A stretch of DNA of 25,956 bases from Bacillota bacterium (lineage in GTDB: Bacteria > Bacillota_A > Clostridia > Lachnospirales > Lachnospiraceae). How positions within the stretch are numbered: the first letter of the stretch is position 1; each line of letters starts with the position of its first letter. The notes beneath the pieces are model-generated. The model was not told the origin of the DNA. It did no database searches and saw nothing but the letters and a program-made list of their open reading frames with translations. The stretch lies in the NCBI GenBank assembly GCA_023443925.1, contig JAEZSL010000013.1, positions 1 through 25,956 on the forward strand, written 5' to 3'. This document shows, piece by piece, positions 1 through 7,153 of the stretch. The translations under genes were made by a program, and so were the position numbers.

Positions 1-77
1 GCAACCTGTTCCACGGACTTTTTAAAGTCCTTTTTCGTTTCTTCATGAATTGAGTATAACTGTAATGATACTTCCAT
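1..77 (-). CDS. Sugar phosphate isomerase/epimerase, N-terminal fragment (partial at window edge)
   Basis: Reading the minus strand from an ATG at 77 gives 25 codons beginning MEVSLQLYSIHEETKKDF, followed by VEQV at the window edge. The start pattern 'VSLQLYS(I/V)..E..KDF...(L/V)..VA' is typical of the first beta strand and helix of xylose-isomerase-like TIM-barrel proteins (sugar phosphate isomerases/epimerases, AP_endonuc_2 fold). A GAGG ribosome binding site lies about 10 bases upstream. The gene continues off the left end, so no catalytic or metal-binding residues are visible. It lies downstream of two Gfo/Idh/MocA dehydrogenases on the same strand. These families are commonly paired in inositol and rare-sugar catabolism, which supports the call. 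The substrate cannot be inferred. Confidence 0.7.
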   Translation of the reverse strand, partial: MEVSLQLYSIHEETKKDFKKSVEQV

Positions 78-114
78 TTATGAATACCTCGTATTTTCTT
101 ATTTCACAGAGTCA

Positions 115-137
115 AAGCGGAGATTCGCAATCCGCTT
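115..137. repeat. Short intergenic hairpin
   Basis: AAGCGGA (115-121) and TCCGCTT (131-137) form a 7-bp perfect stem around a 9-nt loop, between the dehydrogenase stop and the next minus-strand gene. There is no U-tract on the minus strand, so it is a weak terminator candidate at best. It may instead be a relative of the hairpin at 1326-1352. Confidence 0.4.
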
Positions 138-149
138 CGCTTTATAATG

Positions 150-1112
150 TTAAACAGTTTCTTTTTTACCGGAAAGTGTTGATTTATAAGCTGCTTCCAT
201 CATTTTAGTCAGCGTAATGGCATCGTCGATACCAAACGTAACACCTGCTTTGTTATATTCACCGGATGCCCACTGAACAACAGGTGAAGGCAGAGATTCC
301 GGCAGTTTTGCCTCAATCATTTTTCCTTCTGTCTCTTCCGTTGCATACCATACACCATCACGAATTAAGAGCGTTCCCTTTGTACCGCTTACTTCAAGTG
401 TAGCCGGTGTATATACGGATACAAATCCGGTTTCAGACACACCAATAACGCCATTATCAAATTCAATAAGAGAAACCGCATTATCTTCTACTCCGCGGTT
501 TGTAACATCAGTAAATACGGATTGAACTGACTTAGGTTCTCCTAACAGCCAGTTTAATAAATACATAGGATGGGCACCCAGGTCGATCATGGCACCGCCG
601 CCGCACTGTTCTTTGCTATAAAAATGGGCAGGCAGCCAATTGCCAATACTTCCGTTGTGTACATTACGCATTCTTGCATACGTAATCTGGCCCAAAGCAC
701 CGCTTTCTACTAATTGTTTTGCAAATAAAAATTCTTTGTCGCATTTTTTAACCAGTGACAGAGTAAGATCCATACCCTGTTTATCCAGGGCTTCTTTAAT
801 CTCCAGACAATCTGCGTTGGTTAATGCCAGCACTTTTTCACTGAATACTTTTTTGCCGCTGTTGATGGCTTTTAAGATCAGTTCCTTGTGCATAGAAGTA
901 GGGGAAGTTATAGCAACACCGTCAATTGACTTATCTGCAATCAGTTCATCATAATCCGAATAAAACTTAGCCTGATACTTCTCTGCATATTTTTTGCCAC
1001 GTTCAGCATCTTCATCCCAGACAGCGGTTACTTTACTGTCTGTTTTTTCAATTATTTCTCTTGTATATCCATCGGCATGTACATGCCAGTAACTAATAAT
1101 AGCTATATTCAT
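150..1112 (-). CDS. Gfo/Idh/MocA family oxidoreductase (atypical EKV motif)
   Basis: Predicted NAD(P)-dependent sugar or cyclitol dehydrogenase of 320 aa. An N-terminal Rossmann-like domain (about 1-120) begins MNIAIISYWHVHADGY and lacks the usual GxGxxG loop. The family's EKP motif appears as E92-K93-V94. The C-terminal domain carries GGGAMIDLGAHP (171-182), with D177 and H181 at the usual active-site positions. The open frame extends 14 codons further upstream, but I chose the ATG at 1112 because GGAG lies 6 bases before it. That SD belongs to the end of an intergenic repeat unit. The gene is followed by a sugar isomerase/epimerase and preceded on the same strand by a second Gfo/Idh/MocA gene, suggesting a sugar oxidation and isomerisation module. 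The family is certain; the substrate is unknown. Confidence 0.88.
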   Translation of the reverse strand: MNIAIISYWHVHADGYTREIIEKTDSKVTAVWDEDAERGKKYAEKYQAKFYSDYDELIADKSIDGVAITSPTSMHKELILKAINSGKKVFSEKVLALTNADCLEIKEALDKQGMDLTLSLVKKCDKEFLFAKQLVESGALGQITYARMRNVHNGSIGNWLPAHFYSKEQCGGGAMIDLGAHPMYLLNWLLGEPKSVQSVFTDVTNRGVEDNAVSLIEFDNGVIGVSETGFVSVYTPATLEVSGTKGTLLIRDGVWYATEETEGKMIEAKLPESLPSPVVQWASGEYNKAGVTFGIDDAITLTKMMEAAYKSTLSGKKETV

Positions 1113-1118
1113 ATTAAG

Positions 1119-1275
1119 CTCCAATCTGTGCGCATAGGCGCACGTATAAATCAAGAGGTTGAAAAAGTTCTATTTCAACCTAACTCCAATCTGTGCGCTT
1201 AGGCACACATATAAATCAAGATGTTGAAAAAATTTCTTTTTCAACCTAACTCCAATCTGTTCGGTTATACGCACG
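1119..1275. repeat. Tandem two-hairpin intergenic repeat (2.4 units of about 65 bp)
   Basis: Unit 1 spans 1119-1183, unit 2 spans 1184-1249 and a truncated unit 3 spans 1250-1275. Each full unit begins CTCCAATCTGTGCGC and has a GC stem (TGCGC...GCGCA, variable loop), then the spacer TATAAATCAAGA, then a GTTGAAA...TTTCAAC stem followed by CCTAA. The unit-1 and unit-2 stems differ in sequence but keep their pairing. A further copy with the same order and spacing lies at 15344-15414. The repeats occupy the gap between two minus-strand dehydrogenase genes, and the outer end of unit 1 supplies the ribosome binding site of the downstream gene. Confidence 0.85.
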
Positions 1276-1325
1276 CAAAAAAAGGATGCAGATAAACCAA
1301 CCTGTATCTTTTCTTAATTTAGATA

Positions 1326-1352
1326 CAGTACCGCAGATTGCCTGCGGTACTG
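1326..1352. repeat. 11-bp perfect hairpin between dehydrogenase genes
   Basis: CAGTACCGCAG and CTGCGGTACTG flank a 5-nt ATTGC loop, about 30 bp past the stop of the minus-strand gene ending at 1384. There is no clear U-tract on either side. The right arm resembles 15438-15452 (GCCTGCG-R-TACTGC), so this hairpin seems to travel with the 65-bp repeat family. Confidence 0.65.
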
Positions 1353-1383
1353 CTCCAATTGAATTGCTTCAAGTTATATTTGA

Positions 1384-2466
1384 TTAGTCAAAATATACCG
1401 GCTGTCCTGATTTTGCTGATTTATAAATAGCTTCCAGAATTTCAGAAACAACACATGCCTGTTCCGGTTTAACAACTACTTCGGTATCGTTCTTAACAGC
1501 ATCGATCCAGCGTCTTGCTTCTACTTCTGCAGGATTGTCAGAGATTCCTTCATAGAAAGCAACTCCGCCGCTGCTTAAATCAGGTTTCACTTCGATGAGA
1601 CGGTTAAATTCGCCCTTATTGATGGTTACGCCGCCTTTGATCTGAGCCCCGGCATCCGTACCGCAAAGCATCGTGCTGCCTTCAGAAATAGGCTCACTGG
1701 TATTTAAAGCCCAGCTGGATTCTAATATAATAGTTGCTCCGTTTTTCATTACGATAAAACCGAAAGCGGAATCTTCCATGGTATGCTGATCTTTGTCCCA
1801 GCCACCCCAAGGATTGCCGCAATCTGCATTGTTTACTTTCTTATAAGTTGTACCAACTACCATCTTCGGTTCATAGTTATTCATCAGATATAAAGTAACA
1901 TCAAGGGAGTGTGTTCCGATATCGATAAGGGGACCGCCGCCCTGTTCATATTCATTTAAGAAAACACCCCAGTTAGGAGTTCCTCTTCTTCTTATTGCAT
2001 ATGCTTTCGCATAATAGATATCGCCTAAATCACCGCGGTCGATTACGCTCTTTAAGTAAATGGATTCCGGTTTATGTCTGTGCTGGTAACCAATTGTAAG
2101 CTTTTTGCCTGTTTCTTTTGCTGCTGCAACCATCTTTCTTGCATCTTCTGCAGTTTTAGCCATAGGTTTTTCGCACATTACATGCTTGCCTGCATGAAGG
2201 GAATCAATAGAAATCGGTGCATGGGAACGGTTAGGAGTACATACATGAATTACTTCGATTTCAGGATCTTTTAATAATTCCTGATAATCTGTGTAAACCT
2301 TTGCATCCGGTGTTCCGTATTTTTCTTTTGCTTTTTCTGCCTTTTCTAAAACGATATCACAGAATGCTACCATTTCTACATCAGACAGTTTACTTAAGGA
2401 TGGCATATGTTTGCCATTGGCGATTCCTCCGCAGCCAATAATGCCGACTTTGATTTTCTTCTCCAT
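1384..2466 (-). CDS. Gfo/Idh/MocA family oxidoreductase
   Basis: A 360-aa dehydrogenase with a classical dinucleotide-binding start, VGIIGCGGIA (7-16), the EKP motif at 99-101 (HVMCEKPMAK), and the C-terminal catalytic segment GGGPLIDIGTHSLDV with D182 and H186. The length is normal for the family. The ATG at 2466 follows AAGGAG at good spacing. It would oxidise a sugar, sugar acid or cyclitol with NAD(P); the substrate is not inferable. The gene is divergent from an AraC/cupin regulator across 165 bp of promoter-like DNA and lies upstream of a second, more divergent dehydrogenase. The two could act on the same pathway in succession, but the 270-bp hairpin-rich gap between them argues for differential expression or processing. 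Confidence 0.92.
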   Translation of the reverse strand: MEKKIKVGIIGCGGIANGKHMPSLSKLSDVEMVAFCDIVLEKAEKAKEKYGTPDAKVYTDYQELLKDPEIEVIHVCTPNRSHAPISIDSLHAGKHVMCEKPMAKTAEDARKMVAAAKETGKKLTIGYQHRHKPESIYLKSVIDRGDLGDIYYAKAYAIRRRGTPNWGVFLNEYEQGGGPLIDIGTHSLDVTLYLMNNYEPKMVVGTTYKKVNNADCGNPWGGWDKDQHTMEDSAFGFIVMKNGATIILESSWALNTSEPISEGSTMLCGTDAGAQIKGGVTINKGEFNRLIEVKPDLSSGGVAFYEGISDNPAEVEARRWIDAVKNDTEVVVKPEQACVVSEILEAIYKSAKSGQPVYFD

Positions 2467-2496
2467 AATGATTTCTCCTTTTATGATATATTCTTG

Positions 2497-2584
2497 GTTT
2501 GGGCACGCATAGATTTCGGAATAGCATGGCCAAACGAATTGACTATATTAAAATATAGCATACTGCTAAATATTATGATATAAT
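2497..2584. promoter_or_regulatory. Divergent control region (dehydrogenase / AraC regulator)
   Basis: The divergent gap carries an imperfect inverted repeat, GTTTGGGCA (2497-2505) and TGGCCAAAC (2527-2535), with 8 of 9 pairs matched. It also has a perfect 7-bp dyad around AA, CTATATT/AATATAG (2543-2558), and a TATAAT at 2579-2584 that could be the -10 for the rightward gene. TTGACT at 2539-2544 resembles a -35, but its spacing to that -10 is not canonical. The dyads are plausible operators for the adjacent AraC regulator; this is inference. Confidence 0.4.
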
Positions 2585-2631
2585 AATTTTAGGATAAAAT
2601 ATCAATTTTTTGTCATTGGGGAGGATATCCT

Positions 2632-3522
2632 ATGCAGCATGAATATTATGTAGAAAAAAAAGACACCTTGGATGATTTGCCGCTGCCTATCAGCGTACAT
2701 ATTCAGGAAGCCGCAGGGGCAGGCACCATGGCTTCTGCCCATATCCATGATTATATTGAGATTTTGTATACTTTATCCGGCGAATACCGTATCCTTCTTA
2801 ATAACGAGGATTATTACTTCGGAGCCGGCGACATGGTACTTATTAACTCTAACGAGATCCACAATATTATATCCCTGTCCCGGGGACCAAATAAGTATAT
2901 CGTAATTAAGTTCGAACCGGAGATTTTATACACCACTACCCAGTCCGTCTTCGAAATGAAATATGTCATGCCGTTTATTCTGAATGAATCCACCCACCAG
3001 AAGATCTTTAAACAGGGTGAAATTGAACATTCGGTAATTCCTGATATTATAACAGGTATTTACAGAGAATATACGGACAAGCATTACGGTTATGAACTTG
3101 CGGTCAGGGCCAATATCTTTAATTTATTCCTCTTCATACTGCGGCGCTGGGATACCCAGAACGTGGATTTGAATATTAACCAGGATGTCAATAAGGATAT
3201 GGTGAAACGTCTGCAGACCGTATTTGATTATGTGGAAAATAACTACCATAACGATATTACCTCCCTGGACATGGCCTCTATCTGTAACTTAAGCTACAGT
3301 TATTTTTCCAGGGCATTTAAGAAAATAATGAAAAAAAATTTCAAGGAATACTTAAATTATATCCGGATATCCAAGGCAGAGAAGCTCCTTAGCACCTCCG
3401 AGCTTAATATAACAGAAATTGCTCTGGCCGTAGGATTCTCCACATCCAGTTATTTTATACAGCAGTTTAAACAGTATAAAGGAATTTCGCCTAAACAGTT
3501 TAAAAATAAGTATATGGTTTAG
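2632..3522 (+). CDS. AraC family transcriptional regulator with N-terminal cupin domain
   Basis: A 296-aa regulator. The N-terminal part (about 15-100) has cupin features, namely HIHDYIEILYTLSGEY and a later DMVLINSNEIHNI, typical of a sugar-sensing AraC ligand domain. The C-terminal part (about 190-295) contains two helix-turn-helix motifs: DMASICNLSYSYFSRAFKK, then ITEIALAVGFSTSSYFIQQF, ending in the usual GISPKQFKNKY. The start follows GGGAGG with 8-base spacing. It is transcribed divergently from the dehydrogenase cluster and probably activates that cluster in response to its substrate. That link rests on position only. A long inverted repeat follows the stop codon. Confidence 0.92.
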   Translation: MQHEYYVEKKDTLDDLPLPISVHIQEAAGAGTMASAHIHDYIEILYTLSGEYRILLNNEDYYFGAGDMVLINSNEIHNIISLSRGPNKYIVIKFEPEILYTTTQSVFEMKYVMPFILNESTHQKIFKQGEIEHSVIPDIITGIYREYTDKHYGYELAVRANIFNLFLFILRRWDTQNVDLNINQDVNKDMVKRLQTVFDYVENNYHNDITSLDMASICNLSYSYFSRAFKKIMKKNFKEYLNYIRISKAEKLLSTSELNITEIALAVGFSTSSYFIQQFKQYKGISPKQFKNKYMV

Positions 3523-3540
3523 TATAAATTTCTATAACAT

Positions 3541-3600
3541 TAATAATGGATGGTTCCCTGCCATTTCTATATCTACACGGCAGAGAACCATCCATTATTA
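3541..3600. repeat. Long near-perfect inverted repeat (16 + 5 bp stem)
   Basis: Arms 3541-3556 and 3585-3600 pair perfectly over 16 bp (TAATAATGGATGGTTC and its complement). After one mismatch, 3558-3562 pairs with 3579-3583, leaving a 16-nt loop. The element lies between convergent genes (AraC regulator and ChbG-like deacetylase), where a bidirectional terminator would be expected. Neither side has a real U-tract, and the AT-rich outer arms are longer than needed. It could be an unusual terminator or a small palindromic insertion. Confidence 0.6.
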
Positions 3601-3700
3601 AATTAGTATATGATTCTAATGATTCTATCTTTATAGTTATAGCACTAACTTCAAAATACTCATTCACAATTACATATTTTCCCATTTATTTAAAATAGTT

Positions 3701-4576
3701 CTACGGCCGTGTCCTTAAGCCAGCAATATCCCGGTAAGTTATCTGCCGTATTCCGGCATCCTTTAACGCATAACGGTAATCGTTGTCTTTCATCAGCTCA
3801 TATTCATGTACTCGCCTCTGCCAGGTAGGATTGATGAATTTTATTTCCTCTGTCTCCTTTGAGGGGTGTATATAGGTTTCGGTTATTCCCTCAGGCAGCC
3901 GGTACATTCTGTCGATCATCATCTTCTTAAAGCTATCGTAAGTCTCGCCCTGTTCCGGCGCATATGGGTGGGTAAGGAGATAATCCGGTGTGAGGATACC
4001 CATACTGTCGGCCAGATTTATGATTTGTTTAAAAAAAGCCAGCGTTTCCGGGGATTCCAGGGGACCCAACAGAGAATCGTGTTTATAATATTCACGGAAA
4101 AAGCGAAAGGGAAGCTTAATGTAACGGGAGCAAAATTCAAATACCAGGGGCAGGTAACATTCACCGTAAATACCATATAAACTGCCCATATGGTTATCTA
4201 CGTGGGACAGGTCCAAATTGTAATGAAAAGCTTTTTCAAACTGAGCCTGTATTTCAGCTTTCACCTCTTTTTCCCTGGCATGCTGTCCGAATTCTTCACA
4301 GGTTTGGTAAAGATACCCGTCCTTATCTTCTATGGAAGGATTACCGGTGAGACTTTTCGAGCGCATGTTCGCCCATTCACTGGTAAAAGTCAGGTGCAGA
4401 CCCACATTCTTAATGTTATTTTTTGTGCACCAGGCCGCCGCTTCATCAAAACCTGGCGTACAGGGCATAATCGTTGCCGAGGAGACCAGCCCTTCCTTCA
4501 ATAATTCAAAGATTGCCTCATTTACGGATGTACACTGTCCAAAATCATCCGTATTCATAATCAGATAACGTTCCAT
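3701..4576 (-). CDS. ChbG/YdjC-type carbohydrate deacetylase
   Basis: A 291-aa polysaccharide-deacetylase-like protein of the YdjC/ChbG family. The sequence opens MERYLIMNTDDFG with the catalytic/metal aspartates D10-D11. H61 lies in VGLHLTF, and the metal-binding H125-x-D127-x-H129 lies in LSHVDNHMGSLYG. Known members remove an acetyl group from N-acetylated glucosamine disaccharides such as chitobiose or its 6-phosphate, so that a GH4 glycosidase can act. A strong AAGGAGG SD precedes the start. It is the last gene of a minus-strand set (lacI, GH4, kinase, this gene), and the kinase stop is only about 60 bp upstream. It is slightly longer than E. coli ChbG (about 250 aa). The family is clear; the exact acetylated substrate is inferred from context. 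Confidence 0.87.
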   Translation of the reverse strand: MERYLIMNTDDFGQCTSVNEAIFELLKEGLVSSATIMPCTPGFDEAAAWCTKNNIKNVGLHLTFTSEWANMRSKSLTGNPSIEDKDGYLYQTCEEFGQHAREKEVKAEIQAQFEKAFHYNLDLSHVDNHMGSLYGIYGECYLPLVFEFCSRYIKLPFRFFREYYKHDSLLGPLESPETLAFFKQIINLADSMGILTPDYLLTHPYAPEQGETYDSFKKMMIDRMYRLPEGITETYIHPSKETEEIKFINPTWQRRVHEYELMKDNDYRYALKDAGIRQITYRDIAGLRTRP

Positions 4577-4617
4577 GAATAAAACCTCCTTACTTTCCTT
4601 CCAATCCCTTTTTATTA

Positions 4618-4651
4618 CTTACATATTCTTTAGACTTACATATTCTTTAAT
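4618..4651. repeat. 17-bp tandem duplication at the kinase stop codon
   Basis: CTTACATATTCTTTAGA (4618-4634) is followed directly by CTTACATATTCTTTAAT (4635-4651), identical at 15 of 17 positions. The second copy contains the last codons and stop of the kinase gene on the minus strand. The first copy is a post-stop duplicate that repeats the AAGAATATGTAAG end. It probably arose by slippage. Confidence 0.7.
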
Positions 4652-5637
4652 ACTTCACTGCCTATAATCTTATTCCGCTGTTCTTCTGTGGCAGGATGCT
4701 TCTGTGCCAGTTCCAGAGCCCAGAGAATGGCCCCGGCTGCCGGAATTACCTTTAGCGGAACCGGATGGATGTTTTTACCCGTATATTGGTGTACACATTC
4801 CTTAAAATAACTTAAGAACAATGGACAGTCCGACTTGGTCCAGACGGAACCTGCCAGTATTACTTCCGGGACCTCTTTAAATTTAAGATTTATCATACAG
4901 CCTGAAACCGATCTGGCAAGCTGGTCCGCAATCTCCTTTACAATCCCTTCCGCCACTTCATCATGGTTATTGGCAGCTTGAAATAAAAGAGTAACGATTT
5001 CTTTATCCATTTCCCGGTTATTATAGAATTTGTCACTGATTGCGTTAAGCAATTCCAGCGGATCCTGTATCTCAAAGAAGTCCATGATTTTACCGGTCAG
5101 AACTGTCTCCTGCCCGCACCGGTAATAATAATCATATACCGCTTTCACAGTTAAAGTAGCTATATAATGGCCGCCTGCACTGTCACCGGTGGCCATACCG
5201 ATTCCGCCTACCTGAAGTATCTCACCCTGCTCATTTACCCCGCTGGCAACCGTACCGGTTCCGTTAATTGAACAGATACCGGCGCCGGAGCGGCATCCTG
5301 CTTTAATACCCAGGATGGAGTCGTTTGAAACTACATAATCAGGCAGTCCTGATTTATCAAGAATTTCTTTTATTTTGACAAGCTGGGCGGGAGTATCGAT
5401 TCCTGCCATACCAAAGGCTGCTGCTGCGACCTGGGATTTTGCAATGGAATTTTTCTCAAGCAATTCGTCAATATCGGATAAAATCTCCTTTTCGACCTCT
5501 ATAAAGCCGCCCTCCAATACCTCATGGCTTCTGCTGCCGACCCGGATATGATCCACCCATTCCCCATCCGTGGTAAAAAGCAGATAATCTGTTTTTGTTC
5601 CGCCGCCATCTACTCCTAAAATATATTTCGTTTCCAT
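4636..5637 (-). CDS. BadF/BadG/BcrA/BcrD-type ATPase, probable amino-sugar kinase
   Basis: A 333-aa kinase of the ASKHA superfamily. Phosphate-1 motif ILGVDGGGTKTDYLLF (about 6-21), a central SNDSILGIKAG segment, then GICSINGTGTVASG and GGIGMATGDSAGGHYIA match N-acetylglucosamine/glucosamine kinases of the BadF family. The length is typical. The ATG at 5637 follows AAGGAG. The neighbours are a GH4 6-phospho-beta-glucosidase upstream and a ChbG-type deacetylase downstream. The kinase may therefore phosphorylate either the released amino sugar (GlcN/GlcNAc) or the imported disaccharide before GH4 cleavage. The second role would replace PTS phosphorylation and is speculative. A 221-bp leader with palindromes separates it from the GH4 gene. 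Confidence 0.85.
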   Translation of the reverse strand: METKYILGVDGGGTKTDYLLFTTDGEWVDHIRVGSRSHEVLEGGFIEVEKEILSDIDELLEKNSIAKSQVAAAAFGMAGIDTPAQLVKIKEILDKSGLPDYVVSNDSILGIKAGCRSGAGICSINGTGTVASGVNEQGEILQVGGIGMATGDSAGGHYIATLTVKAVYDYYYRCGQETVLTGKIMDFFEIQDPLELLNAISDKFYNNREMDKEIVTLLFQAANNHDEVAEGIVKEIADQLARSVSGCMINLKFKEVPEVILAGSVWTKSDCPLFLSYFKECVHQYTGKNIHPVPLKVIPAAGAILWALELAQKHPATEEQRNKIIGSEVLKNM

Positions 5638-5655
5638 GGTTTCTCCTTTTTAATC

Positions 5656-5783
5656 CTATATAGTCCGGCAAAGCGAAACTATATAGTTTTCCGAATATAC
5701 CATACAATTGGTTCAAATTTCTAAGTTTTAATTGCCCTCCTGGGTTAGATTGCAACTCTGAAATAGCACTAATTGTATGGTAT
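5656..5783. promoter_or_regulatory. Palindrome-rich gap between GH4 gene and kinase gene
   Basis: The perfect 14-bp palindrome AAACTATATAGTTT lies at 5676-5689. Its core CTATATAG also occurs at 5656-5663, 23 bp away. A 13-bp perfect inverted repeat, ATACCATACAATT (5697-5709) and AATTGTATGGTAT (5771-5783), encloses 61 nt. On the minus strand all of this lies upstream of the kinase start and could hold an internal promoter, operator sites or a structured leader. The 87-bp inverted-repeat element is also compatible with a small insertion, but no target duplication is obvious. Confidence 0.5.
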
Positions 5784-5858
5784 TTGGTATTATAGATATT
5801 TAAGGTAAGTTTTATCTCTTTCGCATAAACCCTGCAAAACTGCAATATTGATATTCAA

Positions 5859-7139
5859 TTAATGAAACTGGGGAAGATATGCTTTATGCGCTTCCTTCAT
5901 TTCCTTAAAACATGCCACCGCCTTATTATAATCTCCAACCAGAGGATGAATCAATAAAGCTTTAATGGCTTCATCTTCATCTCCATTCATAGCTGCCAGT
6001 ACGGTATGTCGTTCATAGGCTTTCACCGTCTTCATCAATTCCATCACATGGCGGTTCTTAAAGTTTTTCACCGGTATCGGTGAAACTCCGTTTTTACCTA
6101 CAATGGCAGAGATCTCCACCGAGTCATCCGCTGCCATAAATTCCAGGGCGCCCTGGTTTAAGGTATTAATAACATGTACTTCCTGCTTGTCATTATAGAT
6201 GGCATCCACCAGGGATATAGCCGCTTCCGAATAACGTGCGCCGCCGCGGCTTTCCAGCTCCTTGGGTTTTACGGACAGATTTTCATCCCGGTACAGCTCC
6301 AGCAGTCTTTCTTCTATATCCATGCAGACTTCGCCGCGGCTCTTCTCTTCTTCCATTAAATGCTTTAATTTATCATCTTTAAAATAGAAATATTCCAGAT
6401 AGGAGGAAGGTATGGCACCGATGGTTTTAATCAATTCACTGCTAAAACCTTGTAAAGGTATATTTTTCATACCCTGGCCGCCGGTTCCCTGTTCCAGCGC
6501 TTCCGACAGGAGATCTTTATCCCCTTTCCTTACACCGGTAATATAGCTTAAGTGGTTAAGGCCCACATATTCAATATCCAGCTCCTTTTCCTCCAGAGCC
6601 TGCTCCACACCGGCAATCATATTAATAGGTACATTACATAAACCAATGGTTTTAATTTTGGTATAATTCTGGAGCGCCTGGGCCAATATACCGGAAGGAT
6701 TGGAGAAATTAATGAGCCAGGCCTCAGGGCAGATACGCTCCATGTGCTTTGTAATATCCATTAATACCGGAATCGTTCGAAGGGCTTTAAAAAATCCCCC
6801 GATACCGGTAGTTTCCTGTCCGATGAGACCGTATTTCAGCGGGATTTTTTCATCCAGAACTCTGCAGGCCAATTGTCCCACCCGGATCTGGCACAGGACG
6901 AAATCTGCCCCGGTTAATGCAGCTTCCAGATCGCGGGTTAAAATTACCTTTACTTTAAGGCCTGCTTTTTCTATCATACGTATACATAGACTTCCCACCG
7001 TCTGAAGCTTTTCATCGTTGATATCCATAAGTGCAATCTCTGTTACCGGAAGAGAATCTTTTCTTAAAATAACACCTTCCAGTAATTCCGGTGTGTAAGT
7101 GCTTCCTGCTCCGATTATGGTAAGCTTTAAATTTGACAT
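5859..7139 (-). CDS. GH4 family 6-phospho-beta-glucosidase (ChbF/LicH-like)
   Basis: A 426-aa NAD+- and metal-dependent glycosidase of family GH4. It has the N-terminal LTIIGAGSTYTPELL nucleotide-binding start, LINFSNPSG (142-150), the metal-binding cysteine motif C168-N-V-P171, the histidine of GLNH (H196), IPSSYLEYF (about 243-251, including Y247 in the region of the catalytic tyrosine), and RGGARYSEAA (298-307). In GH4 the CNVP form marks 6-phospho-beta-glucosidases, against CDMP for the alpha enzymes. The open frame begins at 7157 with ATG overlapping the lacI stop. GGAAGGAG instead sits 6 bases before the ATG at 7139, which also gives the standard MSNLKLTIIGAG start. It hydrolyses 6-phosphorylated beta-disaccharides; with ChbG and the kinase next door, a chitobiose-type substrate is likely. 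Confidence 0.92.
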   Translation of the reverse strand: MSNLKLTIIGAGSTYTPELLEGVILRKDSLPVTEIALMDINDEKLQTVGSLCIRMIEKAGLKVKVILTRDLEAALTGADFVLCQIRVGQLACRVLDEKIPLKYGLIGQETTGIGGFFKALRTIPVLMDITKHMERICPEAWLINFSNPSGILAQALQNYTKIKTIGLCNVPINMIAGVEQALEEKELDIEYVGLNHLSYITGVRKGDKDLLSEALEQGTGGQGMKNIPLQGFSSELIKTIGAIPSSYLEYFYFKDDKLKHLMEEEKSRGEVCMDIEERLLELYRDENLSVKPKELESRGGARYSEAAISLVDAIYNDKQEVHVINTLNQGALEFMAADDSVEISAIVGKNGVSPIPVKNFKNRHVMELMKTVKAYERHTVLAAMNGDEDEAIKALLIHPLVGDYNKAVACFKEMKEAHKAYLPQFH

Positions 7140-7153
7140 AATAATCTCCTTCC

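Noticed and set aside
3500..3685. 61-codon minus-strand open frame over the end of the AraC gene
   Set aside because: It overlaps the regulator's 3' end and is largely the long inverted repeat translated. No SD is seen.
5697..5783. MITE with 13-bp terminal inverted repeats
   Set aside because: The inverted repeat is real, but no flanking target-site duplication is seen and no second copy is found in the window. It is kept only as an unexplained palindrome.
5522..5845. 107-codon minus-strand frame between the GH4 and kinase genes
   Set aside because: Half of it overlaps the kinase gene out of frame, and the other half covers the palindromic gap. The sequence is not protein-like.
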